Positions 22,364-34,806 of a stretch of 64,000 bases of DNA are shown piece after piece. Both the position numbers and the translations under genes were made by a program. A model generated the notes under the pieces. That model made no database searches and was not told the DNA's origin. It worked only from the letters and a program-made list of their open reading frames with translations. The stretch is from NCBI RefSeq assembly GCF_030247195.1, contig NC_080672.1:404133037-404197036 (forward strand). The letters run 5' to 3'. Position 1 is the first letter of the stretch. Every line of letters begins with the position of its first letter. The DNA is from Topomyia yanbarensis. Its lineage: Eukaryota > Arthropoda > Insecta > Diptera > Culicidae.

Positions 22364-22455
22364 TTATCTGAAATTGCACATGTTTAGTTTTTCTTCGAAT
22401 CGTTTCACATCGTCCTGAACCCATTGCATATTAAATACTTCAAGGTGATGTCACA

Positions 22456-22461
22456 AATAAA
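22456..22461 (+). terminator. Poly(A) signal of paralogue 1
   Basis: AATAAA lies 93 nt after the stop codon, followed by a T-rich stretch. Confidence 0.55.
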
Positions 22462-24314
22462 CTACTGTATTTGCTCAAATTTTTCTAAACTCATAAAATC
22501 AATACTAGTGCACTTTCAAAAAAGTTAGGTTAACTGTGCTCGTAAAGAAGTCTAAACGATGTAATTCCAAAGATCCGTAGGTAGGGAACGTGCCTCAAAA
22601 CATTCTGTGACAATACTTATATATGTGAACGTCGAGTAATTAACGAAATAGTGCTGTAGCCTCCCTAATAGCGCTAACCCTACAGTGTAACCAATACTGC
22701 AGATCTATAAAGTCTTATACCCGCACAACTCACGGATGATCGCCTTATCGTATCACTGCAAGTAAAGAAAAATAACGCCGGATGGAAGACAGAAACGATG
22801 CAACATCACTGATTACGAACATCGCTCGCGATCCCTATCTTCCCTGTCTGCCGGGGGAAGCCGTGAACAGACCAACACCAAAGTGATCGGTGAATCAACG
22901 AAATCATTCGCGCGGCTCACTGGAACATCGTGAGGTAATGAGGCATTATATATAATTGCAGAGATAGGGAAAGTCAAAGGAAGAGCAAAAGATAAAAAGC
23001 AGGCAGAAAAATCAGAGACACCGTTAGAAGCGATCGCGCTCGCGTTCTGGATCTAGATAGCAAGCGAAATGAAACGAAAACATGCTCTTTTTTCTTGTTC
23101 TTTTTAGATATTATTTATTTTTTTGCTTCGATCAGTTCCCCTCATATTCCTAACCAATTTCGCTTTTCAATTTCACTGAGCTGCATAATGCATCATGTAG
23201 ATACAATACTCCAGTAAACGGGTCGAGGTGAAACTGACAGCTAACAAAGAAAAGAAGAGAACACGAATAGGAATAAGAAAATTGTATTGATATGGAGTTA
23301 TTTGATTTGTGGCGGTAGCCAAATGGATTTCCTGCACCGCAACCGCAGAAATATCAAAACCGCACCGCTCATCGAATTCGCCTCATATACCGCACCGCTT
23401 TGTACAGTCTTCCGGTAAATATTACCAGTATGTCCAATCTGAATAAAAGGTGTTGTGACAATACTTTTGTTAGCATACCTGTAACCATTACATGTCAATT
23501 AATACCACTCAAGCCAATTTGAAGTTATAATATTTAGTTTTTAATTAGACAGCTGCAATAAATTTTAAATTTTAATGGCGAATTTCAATTTGACTGACAA
23601 TTCTTGAATTTCTTGAACTTTAAGGTAAGGTTAGTTCGGAAAAAAGACATATTTTAAAAAAAGTGATTGTGGCAATACAGAAAGTTTTAATATGTTCATT
23701 AAATTTCCATATAATCCATAATTGAAGAAGATCTTTGAAAAGTTTTCCTTGCAAAATATTGGAAATTGAACGAGTGACTGTGAACCTCCGGAGGCATTTT
23801 GCAAAAAAAAACTGTTTATTTACATAATTCCATTTTATTTGTTTTCGTTTTAGGAATTTTCCGAAGCTATTTGAAATTAAAAACCCAAATTTCGCAAAAC
23901 AAATCTGCTAACATGTTATTGGAAAAATAATAATATTCATAATAATATTCATTAATTTTGAAAAAAATACTATCATCGTGGCTATCTGAGAAATTATGCG
24001 AAAAATAACTGTGCAAAATTACATTTTTATAGAAACTTAAAACCTGCTAATAACTAATGAAAATAAGCACTTATAAATTTGAATAGGTTAAAAATTGTGA
24101 AAGGTGTTCATTTTTTTTGTAAAAGGGAAATTTTTTCATGCCCTTTGGTTTGTTTAATACAATATTAGAGAATAATGAAAATGAATCATCTTCAGAGAAT
24201 TTTATCTGGGGTGATATTCGACTTCGTTTCATCAAATGATTTAAGACGTAGAATTATTGTTATACACAAAACAATAATTTCAGATTCAGTGAAGGATCAT
24301 AAGTCATAGAATGA
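22462..24314. other. Gene-free stretch
   Basis: 22740-23050 is less AT-rich but shows no coding signal. The rest is AT-rich and featureless. Confidence 0.4.
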
Positions 24315-24432
24315 TTAATATTAAATTAAATTAATATATTGTCTTCGAATTTATTAATTTTTCGTACAGACTGAGATACTATACTAACTTAAATCTATTT
24401 TCAATTTGAACATTTCTCTACTTAAGTTAAAG

Positions 24433-26115
24433 TCAAAATAATGAAGAGAAGATTGAAGAGCTATTGAAGAGCTGACAGCAAACATCTACTGGGTTATTCT
24501 GGCCGTACTGCGTGCGATGAGTAGAGCGCCGAAAGAAGTCCATTCTCCGCAGAGACCTACCAGGAACGTTGAAGTCCAGCTTAGCGAGAAGCAGAGGGCA
24601 GTCAATGTTGTCAGCGAGAAGATCGAACACAAAAAGTCGCTGCAGAAAAACTCTCCTGTTTCGTAGCGTAGGCAGGTTGATAAGAGCACAACGATGCTCA
24701 TACGGTGGTAGTTCAAATCGATTTCGCCAGGGAAGCCGTCGAAGGGCATACCGGACGAAGCTCTTTTGCACCCGTTCTATGCGATTAATGTGTACGGTGT
24801 GATACGGGGCCCAAACGATAACTCCATACTCTAGAATGCTGCGTACCAGACTGATGTACAGTGCCTCCAGGCAGTAGACGTCGTTGAAATCTTGGGTGTT
24901 TCGTTTGATGAGTCCTAGTACTGCAAAGGCTTTAGCAGTAACTGCATTGAAGTGTTCGATGAAACGTAGCTTACGGTCAAGTATGACACCAAGGTCCTTG
25001 ATTGATGAAACTCGTTTTACTGGGGCAGCGCTCACTGCATACTCAAACGTAATTGGCGAGAGTATTCGTGTGAATGTGATTATGTTGCATTTCTGAATGT
25101 TTATTGTCATTCCGTTTCTATCACACCAACTCATGATCCTATCTATGTCCATCTGAAGTGCACAACAATCTACCAGAGTTGTTATGATGCGATAAATTTT
25201 CAGATCATCTGTGTACATCACCTTACACGATGTCAATTCGCTGCAAATGTCATTCACAAAGAGGACGAAGAGAAGAGGTCCAAGGTGACTCCGTTGAGGT
25301 ACACCCGATGTGATGTCAAAAGGGTCTGAAAGTACAGTTCCAAGTCGCACAGATGCACTGCGGTTTGTAAGGTACGAGAATCCAATCCAATTTGTCAGCC
25401 AGTCCGGAAATCCGATTCGCCTCAACTTTTCAACAGCTAGCTGATGAGGAAGGCGATCGAAGGCTTTGGAGAAATCTACATACACTGCATCAATTTGTTG
25501 TCGTTTCTCTAATTTATCAATCAGCGTTGACACATAGCTCATTAAGTTCGTCGTTGTTGAGCGCTTTCTAACAAACCCATGCTGAACTGTAGTGATGATG
25601 TGTTTTACTGCAGGGTAGAGAATATCTAACAGCATACTTTCAAAAACTTTTGGGAGGCAGCTCAGGATTGAAATTCCCCTGTAATTTATGACGTCATGGA
25701 CGTTACCGGCTTTATGAATTGGTGTTATTAAAGCCTCCTTCCACTTGGCGGGAAAAATACTTTCACCGAGAGAGCGATTGAAAAGCAAAGATATCGGTAC
25801 AGCTAACGATGAAGAGCATTCCTTGACGAAACATGGTTGTATTCCGTCCGATCCTGGTCCCTTTGAACCGTCAACACCACGTAGATTGGTGTACACTTCG
25901 CGTTCGGCGAAAGATGTTACAGGCAAATTCAAGGAGAACATCGGCAGACTACTCAGGTACGATTCAGACAAAGGTGGTGGGTTATTACTTAGGACACTTT
26001 GAAAGAAAGACGAGAATAGATTTGATGACTCAGCAGGTGTCGTTGAGGTCCTGTCACGGTAGTGCACGTTTTCAGGAAAACCACGGTGGATGTTTTGTTC
26101 CGCAAATAAGCCCAA
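24433..26115 (-). pseudogene. LINE ORF2, reverse transcriptase part
   Basis: A 560-codon frame containing all RT blocks: GSDGIQPCFVKEC, WKEALITPIHKAG, NYRGISILSCLPKVFE, QHGFVRKRSTTTNL, DAVYVDFSKAFDRL (first catalytic Asp), SGVPQRSHLGPLLF, YTDDLKIY (YXDD at 301-304) and the thumb. One canonical residue is altered: GVPQGS reads GVPQRS. The N-terminus of this frame is artificial, because a frameshift near 26090 separates it from the endonuclease frame. The order of motifs and the HLGPLLF..FVNDI wording fit the Jockey/CR1 group; I do not assign the exact clade. Confidence 0.88.
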
Positions 26116-27038
26116 AATTGCTTCGGCTCGTCCTTCATGTTACTCTCAAGTCGTGAAACGTATGATCGAAAGCAAGATGCATTCAATGATTGAAATTGTC
26201 GCTCTAAATCTCGCACAAAAGATTTATCATCTTCACCTCTTTTCCGGAAAAATCGTTTACGAGCCTTCCTTAACCGATTTCGCAGATTGCGCAGCTCATC
26301 GTTCCACCAGGGGCGTTTATTTGTGCAACGGCGCTTTCGTCTTCTCAGAGGCACGTGTTGTTGAAAAATTAAGTCCAATTCGCGATAAAACCTGTCCACA
26401 GCCTCGTCGAGAGTACCCAGTGATAAAATTTCAATCCAATTGATGTTTGAGATTCTCGCATTTAGCTCGTCATAATCGCATTGATTGAAATCATACCACA
26501 CATCTACATCGTCAATCACTGGAGAACCGTAAAGAGTCTCAATGGTCAAAACAAACGGATGATGATGACGATCCAATTTCATTAGCGGTACGGGTGGTTC
26601 TATGATTTCAAAATCACTGGCACTACTTACAAAGGCTAAATCAAGTAATCTTCCATTGTCATTCGTCAGGTAGTTTACTTGTTGTAAACCAGAAGCGATC
26701 ATAGTTTCGACTAACAACAGCTCGTGCTCAGAGGATGCATTATTAGGGATAAAGCATCCGATTTCGTCATCAAAACTCCAGCATAGCAACGGTAAATTAT
26801 AATCACCAAGAACAACAACCCTAGTGCGATCATCAATGTGATTGAGCAGCTTATCCACACAGGCGGCATGCTGCTCATATAAAGCGATCTCGGAATTTGG
26901 TGGTAGGTAAATCACACAAATAACGATAGATACGGTCCCACATGTGACTCGAACGGCAATCTGCTCTAGAGACTCAGCTCCATCGATAGCTACAATATTG
27001 CTACAATATTTGCAAAACTGTGTGTGGTATTTACGCAT
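25989..27038 (-). pseudogene. LINE ORF2, partial apurinic-type endonuclease
   Basis: A 349-codon frame with the second half of an exonuclease-endonuclease-phosphatase domain: SIVICVIYLPP, LGDYNLP (GDYN at 78-81), LLDLAFVS (131-138) and DRHHHPF (156-162). It is followed by the basic linker RRRKRRCTNKRPWWNDEL that precedes the RT. The N-terminal third of the endonuclease, with its first catalytic residues, is absent. The last residues are out of frame with the RT, as shown by QFWAYLRNK continuing correctly only in the overlapping frame. Confidence 0.85.
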
Positions 27039-27759
27039 TTTATACAGAAAATAACACTTTTATGATTCAAACTTCCTTATAAAATAAATTCTCCAAAAGT
27101 CTTGTTTGGCCGCATTGCTGATTCTTTCCTATGTACTGGATGCAAAAAGTTTGTTTTGATTGTGGTAGTGTATCTGAAAAAGCGATTGCTAGTGAATTAA
27201 TCATAAATGAATTCTCTAGCTATCCGCCCATATCACAACATTTTGCTAGGCACCGTTGCGTTCTGTTTTGGTTCACTGAGTGAATGAATTAGCAGATATT
27301 TCGAGTAGGTAACTTTTGTTCGAGGCGACACTAGGAATCTTCTAACGACACGGTTCGCGGCGGAAGGTTTGTGAATCGAAACTTAACACGTGGGGAAATT
27401 TGACTCGTTTCGGAGCAATGACGAGATATGATGTGTTCTGTTCAATTGGTGTAATTCCATTGTTCATTTGCACACTTGATTAGCGTGGCCGGCGGGTATT
27501 TAACAACTTTATTTTAATTAGCCGACAGCAGTTATTTAAACTATGTTCATAACTAACTCGAAACCAAGAGGTACGAAATAGGGTCACAATATGTTCTAAT
27601 GCCATAATGGTATTCCTTCCAATATACGGAAAAGATGCGCGAGCGCATTGTGTACCTGTAACACAAATTTTTAACTAATCACTGTTGCATCAAATCAGTT
27701 ATGTTTCCCGTTTTTAAAAAGGTGATAAGCAAAATGTTACGATCTATCGTGGAATAAAT
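27039..27759. other. Gene-free stretch
   Basis: No motif-bearing open frame on either strand. Confidence 0.4.
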
Positions 27760-28605
27760 TCATTCTGCGCTGGATCAAAGTTATTTGAGATATTAGTAGG
27801 AGACGTGAAGCTTTGTGAGATCAAAGCATATATCGAAGGACCAACATGGCTTTTTTCAGGCAGATCGACAACTACTAATCTAGCCCCAATTCTCCTCACT
27901 GTGTATTAAAAATATTCCAGTTGGATTGCAGGTCGATACTGTATACATGGATACAGATAAAGTGGCTGGACGCTTCGGCTAATTTTATAGGGTGGCTTAC
28001 ATCATGTCTCGTAAATCGTACTCTATCTGTAAAATTAGGAAATAACGTGTCATACAGTTTCATCAACTTGTCAACAAGGGAGCAATCTAGGACCGTTGCT
28101 TTTTTCGTTGTTCTTCAATGACGTTTGTTATGTTATACCTTCAAGGTATAAACTTTTATACGCCGATAATTTCAAACTATTTCTCATTGTGCGGTCAATA
28201 GAAGTTTGCATATTCTCTCGCAAATAAATGTCAATGTGCCCCCGAGAAAGCGCACCGAGTACGGTCAGAACGACACAATTAGAGCGATGTGTAATGTTTT
28301 TAATAGTGTTTATGTTCATTTTAACATTCTGTATCTTGTGATGTTTTCAAAAATAAACTAAAGAGGTTGATTTAGATTTAAGATTCAATATTTGTAATTT
28401 TTGTTCTGTACACTATGTGACTATATTCAATTGTAGTGTGGATCCATTGTAATCAGGTGTGAAAATACAAAAAGATAATATAATTTCTACGCCCATTTCA
28501 GGATTGCTTCCGAAGTATATCCTAAAATGGGCTTTGCTCATTCAACTTCATTTCATGTAGGCCAACGTAGATCAGATAAAAAATAAAAATAAATAAATAA
28601 AACAA
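27760..28605 (+). mobile_element. Relic of a Jockey/CR1-type LINE (RT fragment and 3' end)
   Basis: Plus-strand, frame-shifted remains of an RT: LVNRTLSVKLGNNVSYSFINLS (28009-28074 region) and, at 28159-28170, YADN followed by FKLFLIV, a decayed YADD motif. About 400 bp later the sequence ends in an A-rich tail of AAATAAATAAAT type near 28578-28602. It is a different family member from the LINE at 24315-27038 and on the opposite strand. Confidence 0.7.
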
Positions 28606-31563
28606 CTAAATTATAAACGAATGGACACATTAGTCTATATATACCAGGGCGTTGTGTAGCGTCCGGTCTACAACGAATTTTTACAGATTCGATTTTGATT
28701 AACAGAGTTCTCCATTATTTTTTTTTAAACAAGCCCTAGAAAATATTGGGATTTAGCGGTTCAGTAAGTTGACTCAGGGAAATTCAAAAATTTTCTTTTA
28801 ACAAAAATGCAATAACTTTTACATTTTTCATCCGATTCCAACTAAAAACTGCTATTAGTTATTGACAGGTTTTAAGTTTCCCTGAAGAAAAATGGGATTG
28901 CTCCATCTTGACAAAAATATTGACCACGCGTTCATTTTTGCTGAGAGTTAGATGGGTTGGTAACGTCTGTGACATAACCGGGGTGTCGTGATTACACTTC
29001 GGACTGTTATTTAAAATCCAATGATCTTCACATTTCCACATTCCAACACCCCGACATAGCGAGTGTATGTGTGGTCTAGCCAGCACGAATGTAACACACG
29101 AATGATGTCGCACTCGCATACGACCCCCGGTTTTGAACTCGGTTCAGTTTACGTTCGAAATCAAATGGGCTGGCCATCGAATGAAATCAGTAAGCTTCCA
29201 TCCTGAAAGAGGTGGTGCTTCGAACGAAAACTATTCAAGATTTGCGGCTCAGCGCATATAATTATCGGGAATTAATCAAAAATGAGCTTCAGCTCGATGA
29301 TTCAATATACATTTGTGTGTGTGTTGTGTATGCTAATTTCGAATGTTCGGAAATAAAACTAATAGTTTGTAAAGGAGAAGGTGCTCAAATTTAATTCTTG
29401 GTGGATGGTTTGATAGCGCTGATAAGGGTAGATTTGTTTTCCAAAAAAATGTTATCTCATTATTACAGTCAGTCCACCGAGCCTACTGAATCTTAAAAAT
29501 TACCTTTCCTCCCGATGTCGCAACGTAGCCTCCGACCATCGAAGGTAAACTAATAGAAACCGAATAAAATCACAATTCTTTCTGTTCAAGATTTATGGCT
29601 CGGTGCATAAAATCAGCAGTAATCAATATCACGAATTGGATTCGGTCGGGTGTTTTCAAATCCGGTTTTACGTTGCACAAGCTACTCTCTAACAATCAGA
29701 AATAAAAATAATTGCCTTTGCTTGTAGTAGGTAACGACACAAACCGATTCAGCTCCCAGTTGTGTGCAGCTTACAGTTATTCCCTTTTCGGTATTGTACT
29801 GCACTTTCAGGCGACGCCCTGTACGCTCTCAACACGAATGAAATGAAACAAATCACTAGCGGACCTATATTTAAAACTTTTCGTCATTTAAGTGTTCGAT
29901 TGGTGCACCATATTGACGGCTCTGATCGAGATGAACTGGAATTTTTCACCATTCCCGAGTAGTTTTCGAAAGATTTTTCAAAACAGTTTTTCGTTATTAA
30001 TGCATGTCATACATACTCTAAAATTTAATACAACATTTCCCCAGAGCTTACGTATTACGACAAAGGTCGCAAATGCCCCGTTCGATTCCTGAGATATTTC
30101 ACAATAGAAAAAAAGCAAAATATGCATGATTTGCATCACAGAGCAGAATATTTATTAGGAATAGCGGATTTTTGGGACAAAATGTACCAAAATTCTAACT
30201 TCTCGAATTTTTGAGAAACGAAAGTATTTCTCGTGAAATGCTAAGAATATTTCCATCAGAAAATGTACAAGGTGTAATTTTCCGAGTGCTACATTTTTAT
30301 TTATATCCTTTTTTCTTGAATTTAATTGTAATCCTATGGATAGTTTATCTGTAGTCTTTATTTATTTTCTTTCCTTTATTTATATAGTTTGATATAGCTT
30401 AACTAATTACAAAGAAAGCTAATTTGTTTGTGAGTAATCAGGAATAAAAACATAGTATAGTTGTAGAATATAGTGAGAATAATTATATTTGGAAAATTTA
30501 TAGTCTTAGAAAATGATAGATACAGTCCATGTATGTCAGATTGCGCAAGATATGACGAACAAGAAAATGGGATAGTTTTCTTCGGGCTCGTACGGAAGCT
30601 ACTATTCGGGATCTGGCTTCACGATATTTAGTGCAAGACCAAACAACATGTTCAATGTCTTGGTAACCCTACGAAGTTGGATTGGTCAAAAACCACCGTC
30701 GTATTACAGCATGCGACGAAAAAAATGGTGTTCTGAGCCAGCCAGTAGGATTCAAATTTAGGAAAAATTAAAAAACAAAGTCAAGTAAGTTGCTACTCAT
30801 GATGTTAACTTGAGTGTTGAATTGAATGTCGTTACTAGATTTTGTGTAAATGATCTCGTTCTCAAATTATGCAGTTTTTACCTCAAGAAAACTGAAATAA
30901 ATGTTCAAAAGCAATTTTTTCACAGGCTGGATCACGCAATTTCAAAACCGTTAACTATGGGGGTTTAGTACCTTCGAATAAGTTTCAACTCATCATAAAC
31001 TTACTTAGACTTAGTGTCTTTAGTTAACTTGTTTAGAATTAGATTAGACTATTAGAAACGACTTTGTTGAAAACTTGAATACTTTATGTATGCAGCATAA
31101 CTGAAATTATTGTTTGTTTTTCGATCCCACTGGTGGCTATTTTTATAAGTGATAACACAAAAAATCTCAGAAGTTCATAAAACTGATCCTAACGTACCAG
31201 TAATAAAAAGAATACGCAATTTTTCATCATTTTCATTTTTTTAAGGAAAAACAAAGTGGTCTCAGCACACTCAAGTTGCTTTATGTTGTCGGACAGTGCT
31301 GTTGAATGCAATACTTTTTGTGGAAGCTGCATTCTTTCTTTTAAATATTCATTTTTGGTTTATTTCGATAACATTGTTTATCGTGAAGCTATGATTTTTT
31401 GAATAAACAGATAGCTTTACTCTGAGTTATGTTATCTATTGGTTGAAAATGTACTTAAATAATTTTCTTTAAATTGCTTTTTGTACATTTTTTAAGGCGC
31501 CACCATAACTAGATAACAAATCGAGATGAAAACAACTCACCTTTACAGGCTAAAGGTAACAAA
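28606..31563. other. Gene-free stretch
   Basis: About 3 kb without supported genes. Short open frames have no motifs and no paralogue support. No repeat boundary was recognised by eye. Confidence 0.4.
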
Positions 31564-31616
31564 AAACGCTTACAGATAAAGGGTTGCAGTAGTCAACCCT
31601 TGATCTGTAAACGTTT
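31564..31616. repeat. Compact hairpin, 23-bp arms
   Basis: The arms 31564-31586 and 31594-31616 pair over 23 bp with two mismatches around a 7-nt loop. The size and shape resemble a pre-miRNA core. There is no independent evidence for transcription. Confidence 0.6.
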
Positions 31617-32392
31617 TAATTTAAAAAATATAGTCATGATTTTTCAAGTTAGTCCGGATTGGTGTTAGTGCTGCACGAAAACTCGCGACAACGGCAGCCA
31701 GCGGAGTATCATAAAATACCTTTGATCTGCTTATCCCTGCTGGAGTCAAACTAATAATGTTTGTTTTTTTCGAAAAATAGTGCGAAACACAGAAGAAGAT
31801 GAAATGCAAATAGGCGAATTGATAGGAAGAAAAGCAAAACATGTCGCTCCGAAATGATCATCACAAAACGGTAGTTCTGTTCTGTAGCCGCTTGGAAGTC
31901 TTGTCTGTGCGTATCCAATTCTATTATTTGAATAAACGTTAACGAGATTCATCTAATCTAAAATGTAACTTCATGTGGTGCATAGTAAGGGGTATTGTGA
32001 CTTATCTTGATTTGTTTACATGGCATGTTCCACAACTGTTTGATACAGTTATTCGATCGATTGAAATTACTTTTGTACTCAATAAAAATAAGTCTCGTTG
32101 ATATGGTCGTTTGGCGACCATATTACGAGAGAAACTAGAACTTGATAACTCATGCTGAGTACCCAAAATGTATGTAAAATAATGTTCGATAGTGTTGATC
32201 GTGAGATATCAATAAATTTCTCAAAACAATGATCAGCTGCGAGTTAACCGTAACAAGCTAACTGATTACGTTACAACTTCTATGATCATGTAATGTTTTC
32301 ACCGGTTCAAATTAAATGGGAGTTGATTAATTTTACATCAATGTATCATTTGTTGGTTCCCACCAAAAAAGACCAGGCCCACGAGCTCCACT
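31617..32392. other. Gene-free stretch upstream of paralogue 2
   Basis: No recognised feature. Homology with the upstream region of paralogue 1 begins only at about 32393. Confidence 0.4.
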
Positions 32393-32676
32393 GTTCTAAG
32401 CAATTTTCATTCTTTAAGCTGATTTTCATAGCCCTTCCACTTGCATTCAATTCAAGACTGATTAAATCTAATTTGTTTAGCAGTTTGTTTTCACTTTACC
32501 CTCAATTTTTTCAGAACCCATAACCAACCGACAACGAGCTCTTCTCTGTCGGCTTTAGGTGCGGTGATACTACAGCTAGCATGAAAAGGGGCCGAAAATT
32601 GATTCGCGCCCCCATAGGTGCGTCTTTTCTCATCTTAGCTTCGCGGTAAATTAGTTAATCATTCGTCAGCCGTTAG
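32393..32676 (+). promoter_or_regulatory. Conserved upstream region of paralogue 2
   Basis: Counterpart of 20877-21133. It contains the shared GTTCTAAGCAATTTTC block, the CGCGCCCCCATA block and the 33-bp block 32644-32676 with the identical 15-mer TTAATCATTCGTCAG. Confidence 0.6.
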
Positions 32677-32716
32677 ATTAGTTTGCATAACAGGCAATCC
32701 AATCCAATCCGGTACC

Positions 32717-32754
32717 TATAAAACAAGTAGCCAAAGTATGTCCAAGTTTCAGTT
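32717..32754 (+). promoter_or_regulatory. Core promoter of paralogue 2: TATA box and initiator
   Basis: TATAAAA at 32717-32723 and TCAGTT at 32749-32754, with the predicted +1 A at 32751. It has the same 34-nt spacing and 45-nt 5' UTR as paralogue 1. Confidence 0.75.
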
Positions 32755-32795
32755 CCATATAGAATTCGTGATAACTAACTGCCCCTGGCTTAGGA

Positions 32796-34027
32796 ATGAT
32801 GTGCGATCGATGTAAACGAGTGTTTGTTCCTTTGGTGGATTATTACGCACTGCTGGGCTTTTTCGTGATCGCAGTTGATTCGAGTACCTACTACTTACCG
32901 GCTACTGAACAAATCACCACAAACAGCAGAAGTGACCACAGAAACTTTGTACCAGTGAGAGAATTCGATTACGATGAAATGGGGAACAACATCGATTCAA
33001 TTTTGCCATCGGATCACTATCTGTATCCAACCGAGGTCACCGACGAAGTGACGAAAAAGCGAAAGCTGCACAACAAGTACAATTATGCTACTGATTATTA
33101 TGTTCAAAATGAGTGAGTATTGTGCGCGAAATTTTTTTATTCAAGTGCTGATTTTGTTTTCTTCGTCGCAGCTATGACGAACTTCCTATGATGCCCGTTC
33201 CCAAAACCAGTGGATCGAGTAAAGCAGTTCAAAAGTGTAAACCTGAACCTAGAAGCGGTATTCATTACGCACTGGTGACCGATCAGAAGTATTCAATGAT
33301 TGTCAGTTCTCTGAAAATTATTCTTCTAACTTTGTTGCTGATAGCTGTTCCGGCCTTTATAATCCACTTCATTTTAATACCCCTTAAAGTGCTGATAGGA
33401 ATGAAAATGATCGGTGCAGCAAACCTGGCTACTTTGCTTGCTTGGGCTGTAAGTTATTGGTCCAAGGGCAAGGGTTTCGACAAACATAAACACGGCTCAG
33501 GTGGAGAGATCAGTAGCAATGTACCGATTACGCATGTTGTGACTAATACCAATTCCTATCCGAATATATGTCAGTTTCCATGGACAAGTTACCCTGGTTG
33601 CATATCGCCATATCCATGGTGGTACTATGGAAATAATACTAATAGTAACAGCAATTCAAATAATAATACTAACATAAATCTAAACAATAATACAAATACA
33701 AATACTAACACTAATACTAATACAAATACAAATACTAATCACAACAATAATAACAATAATAACCATAATAACAATAACAATCATAATAATAACAATAATC
33801 ATAATAACAACAATAATCATAACAATAACCACAAACATATTGTTAATAGGAATGACATTGATAGCAAAATTGACACCAACGATATCCCACAGATTAGTAC
33901 AAAGAAGCGCAAAATATTGGCTATCCAACCATTGAAACCGGAAGACTTTAGAAACATGACCGAAAGTGATGTTAGAACGGTGATGACGTTTCTGAAAAGG
34001 GTTAATAAAAAAGTTATGATGCTCTGA
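32796..34027 (+). CDS. Unrecognised two-exon membrane protein, paralogue 2
   Basis: Exon 1 is 32796-33112, the intron is 59 bp (33113-33171, GTGAGT..CAG, phase 2), and exon 2 is 33172-34027; the product is 390 residues. It begins MMCDRC, then a hydrophobic segment (ALLGFFVIAV), the conserved STYYLPATEQIT, SDHRNFVPVREFDY, paired hydrophobic segments at about 152-174 and 176-198, PYPWW, and an Asn/Thr/His low-complexity tract at about 263-328 that is much longer than in paralogue 1. The C-terminal block KRKIL..KPEDF..MTE.DVRTV is conserved. Conservation is strong outside the linker, which suggests both copies are functional. Function unknown; likely lineage-specific and membrane-associated. Confidence 0.87.
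33640..33836 (+). repeat. AAT/AAC-rich codon repeat inside paralogue 2
   Basis: Runs of AAT and AAC codons interspersed with ACT/ACA (Thr) and later CAT/CAC (His). It is coding low complexity that explains the 37-residue size difference between the paralogues. Mirror open frames on the minus strand are by-products. Confidence 0.85.
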
Positions 34028-34065
34028 TAGTGATTTTGTTTAGTTTTCTTCGAACAAGTTTCCAA

Positions 34066-34597
34066 TCATGCGATCTAGCAGATGACGAGCATTGCTGAAT
34101 TCTATCAGTGTGTTGGTGACGTCATATAACCGTCTGCTTACAGTTCTGACTTGTGATGACCACAGGTATGTGACCTTGTCTAAACAATAATATGGATTAG
34201 TAATTTGAGTGGGGTCAAAATTATTAGTTGAGCTTGCCGTTTTCTTATCACTCAATTATCGGTGAGAACATCAGGATCTTTTAAATCTCAAAGGAACTCT
34301 ATCTCACCTCCCTTTATTGCGATCTTTATCACTGTCATTGTATTGAAACATCTTGAATAGGCGAATGGGTCCGACAGTACTTAACATCAACCGCCACGGT
34401 AGAGCTCCATAAGGCAGGAATATAAGAAATTGTTATTTACCTTCGCCAAATTTACAGTTAATCAAAACGAGTAGAACGGTTCTTATTTCTGGTAGACGGA
34501 ACTGCAGATTTTGAAAATTGATTATTCCTTTTTTCAGTTATAGTATTCATTGTAATCATTAATATTTCCGATATTGCCATCCTGAAGTAATGCTTTT
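34066..34597. other. Gene-free stretch downstream of paralogue 2
   Basis: The first bases after the stop still resemble the 3' UTR of paralogue 1 (TGTTTAGTTTTCTTCGAA). No clear AATAAA was found nearby. Nothing else seen. Confidence 0.4.
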
Positions 34598-34806
34598 TTT
34601 GAAAAGGGTCAATATTAAGCATACTATCAAAATTCACTTTGAGGAAAAATTCCGGACAAACCGTTACTCACTGAGCACTATTTACTGAACAAGAGAATTG
34701 TGCTTCCTTTCAAATACAGCTGTAATCTATAATCGGCAAGTTATGGTTTGTCCGGAATTTCCCCTCAAAGCGTATTTGGACAGTATGCTTATTGGCCTTA
34801 TTCAAA
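34598..34806. mobile_element. 209-bp foldback MITE
   Basis: Inverted arms share AAGCATACT, CTTTGAGG and AATTCCGGACAAACC. The outermost matching bases are TTTGAA/TTCAAA. Non-coding. Confidence 0.75.

Larger units (their letters stand above)
24315..27038 (-). mobile_element. 5'-truncated Jockey/CR1-type LINE
   Basis: Contains most of an ORF2 (endonuclease remainder and full RT), then a 3' UTR of about 100 bp ending in an ATTAA-rich tail (24315-24337). The 5' edge falls inside the endonuclease, the usual outcome of aborted reverse transcription. Target duplication not identified. It lies between the two paralogous host genes on the opposite strand. Confidence 0.8.

Noticed and set aside
24315..28605. 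Endogenous viral sequence among the RT-like frames
   Set aside because: All RT motifs found match LINE, RTE or Penelope types. I saw no viral polymerase, capsid or glycoprotein signature.
33680..34065. Ile/Val-rich minus-strand open frames
   Set aside because: Mirror of the AAT/AAC codon repeat in paralogue 2; the plus-strand gene has paralogue and splice support.
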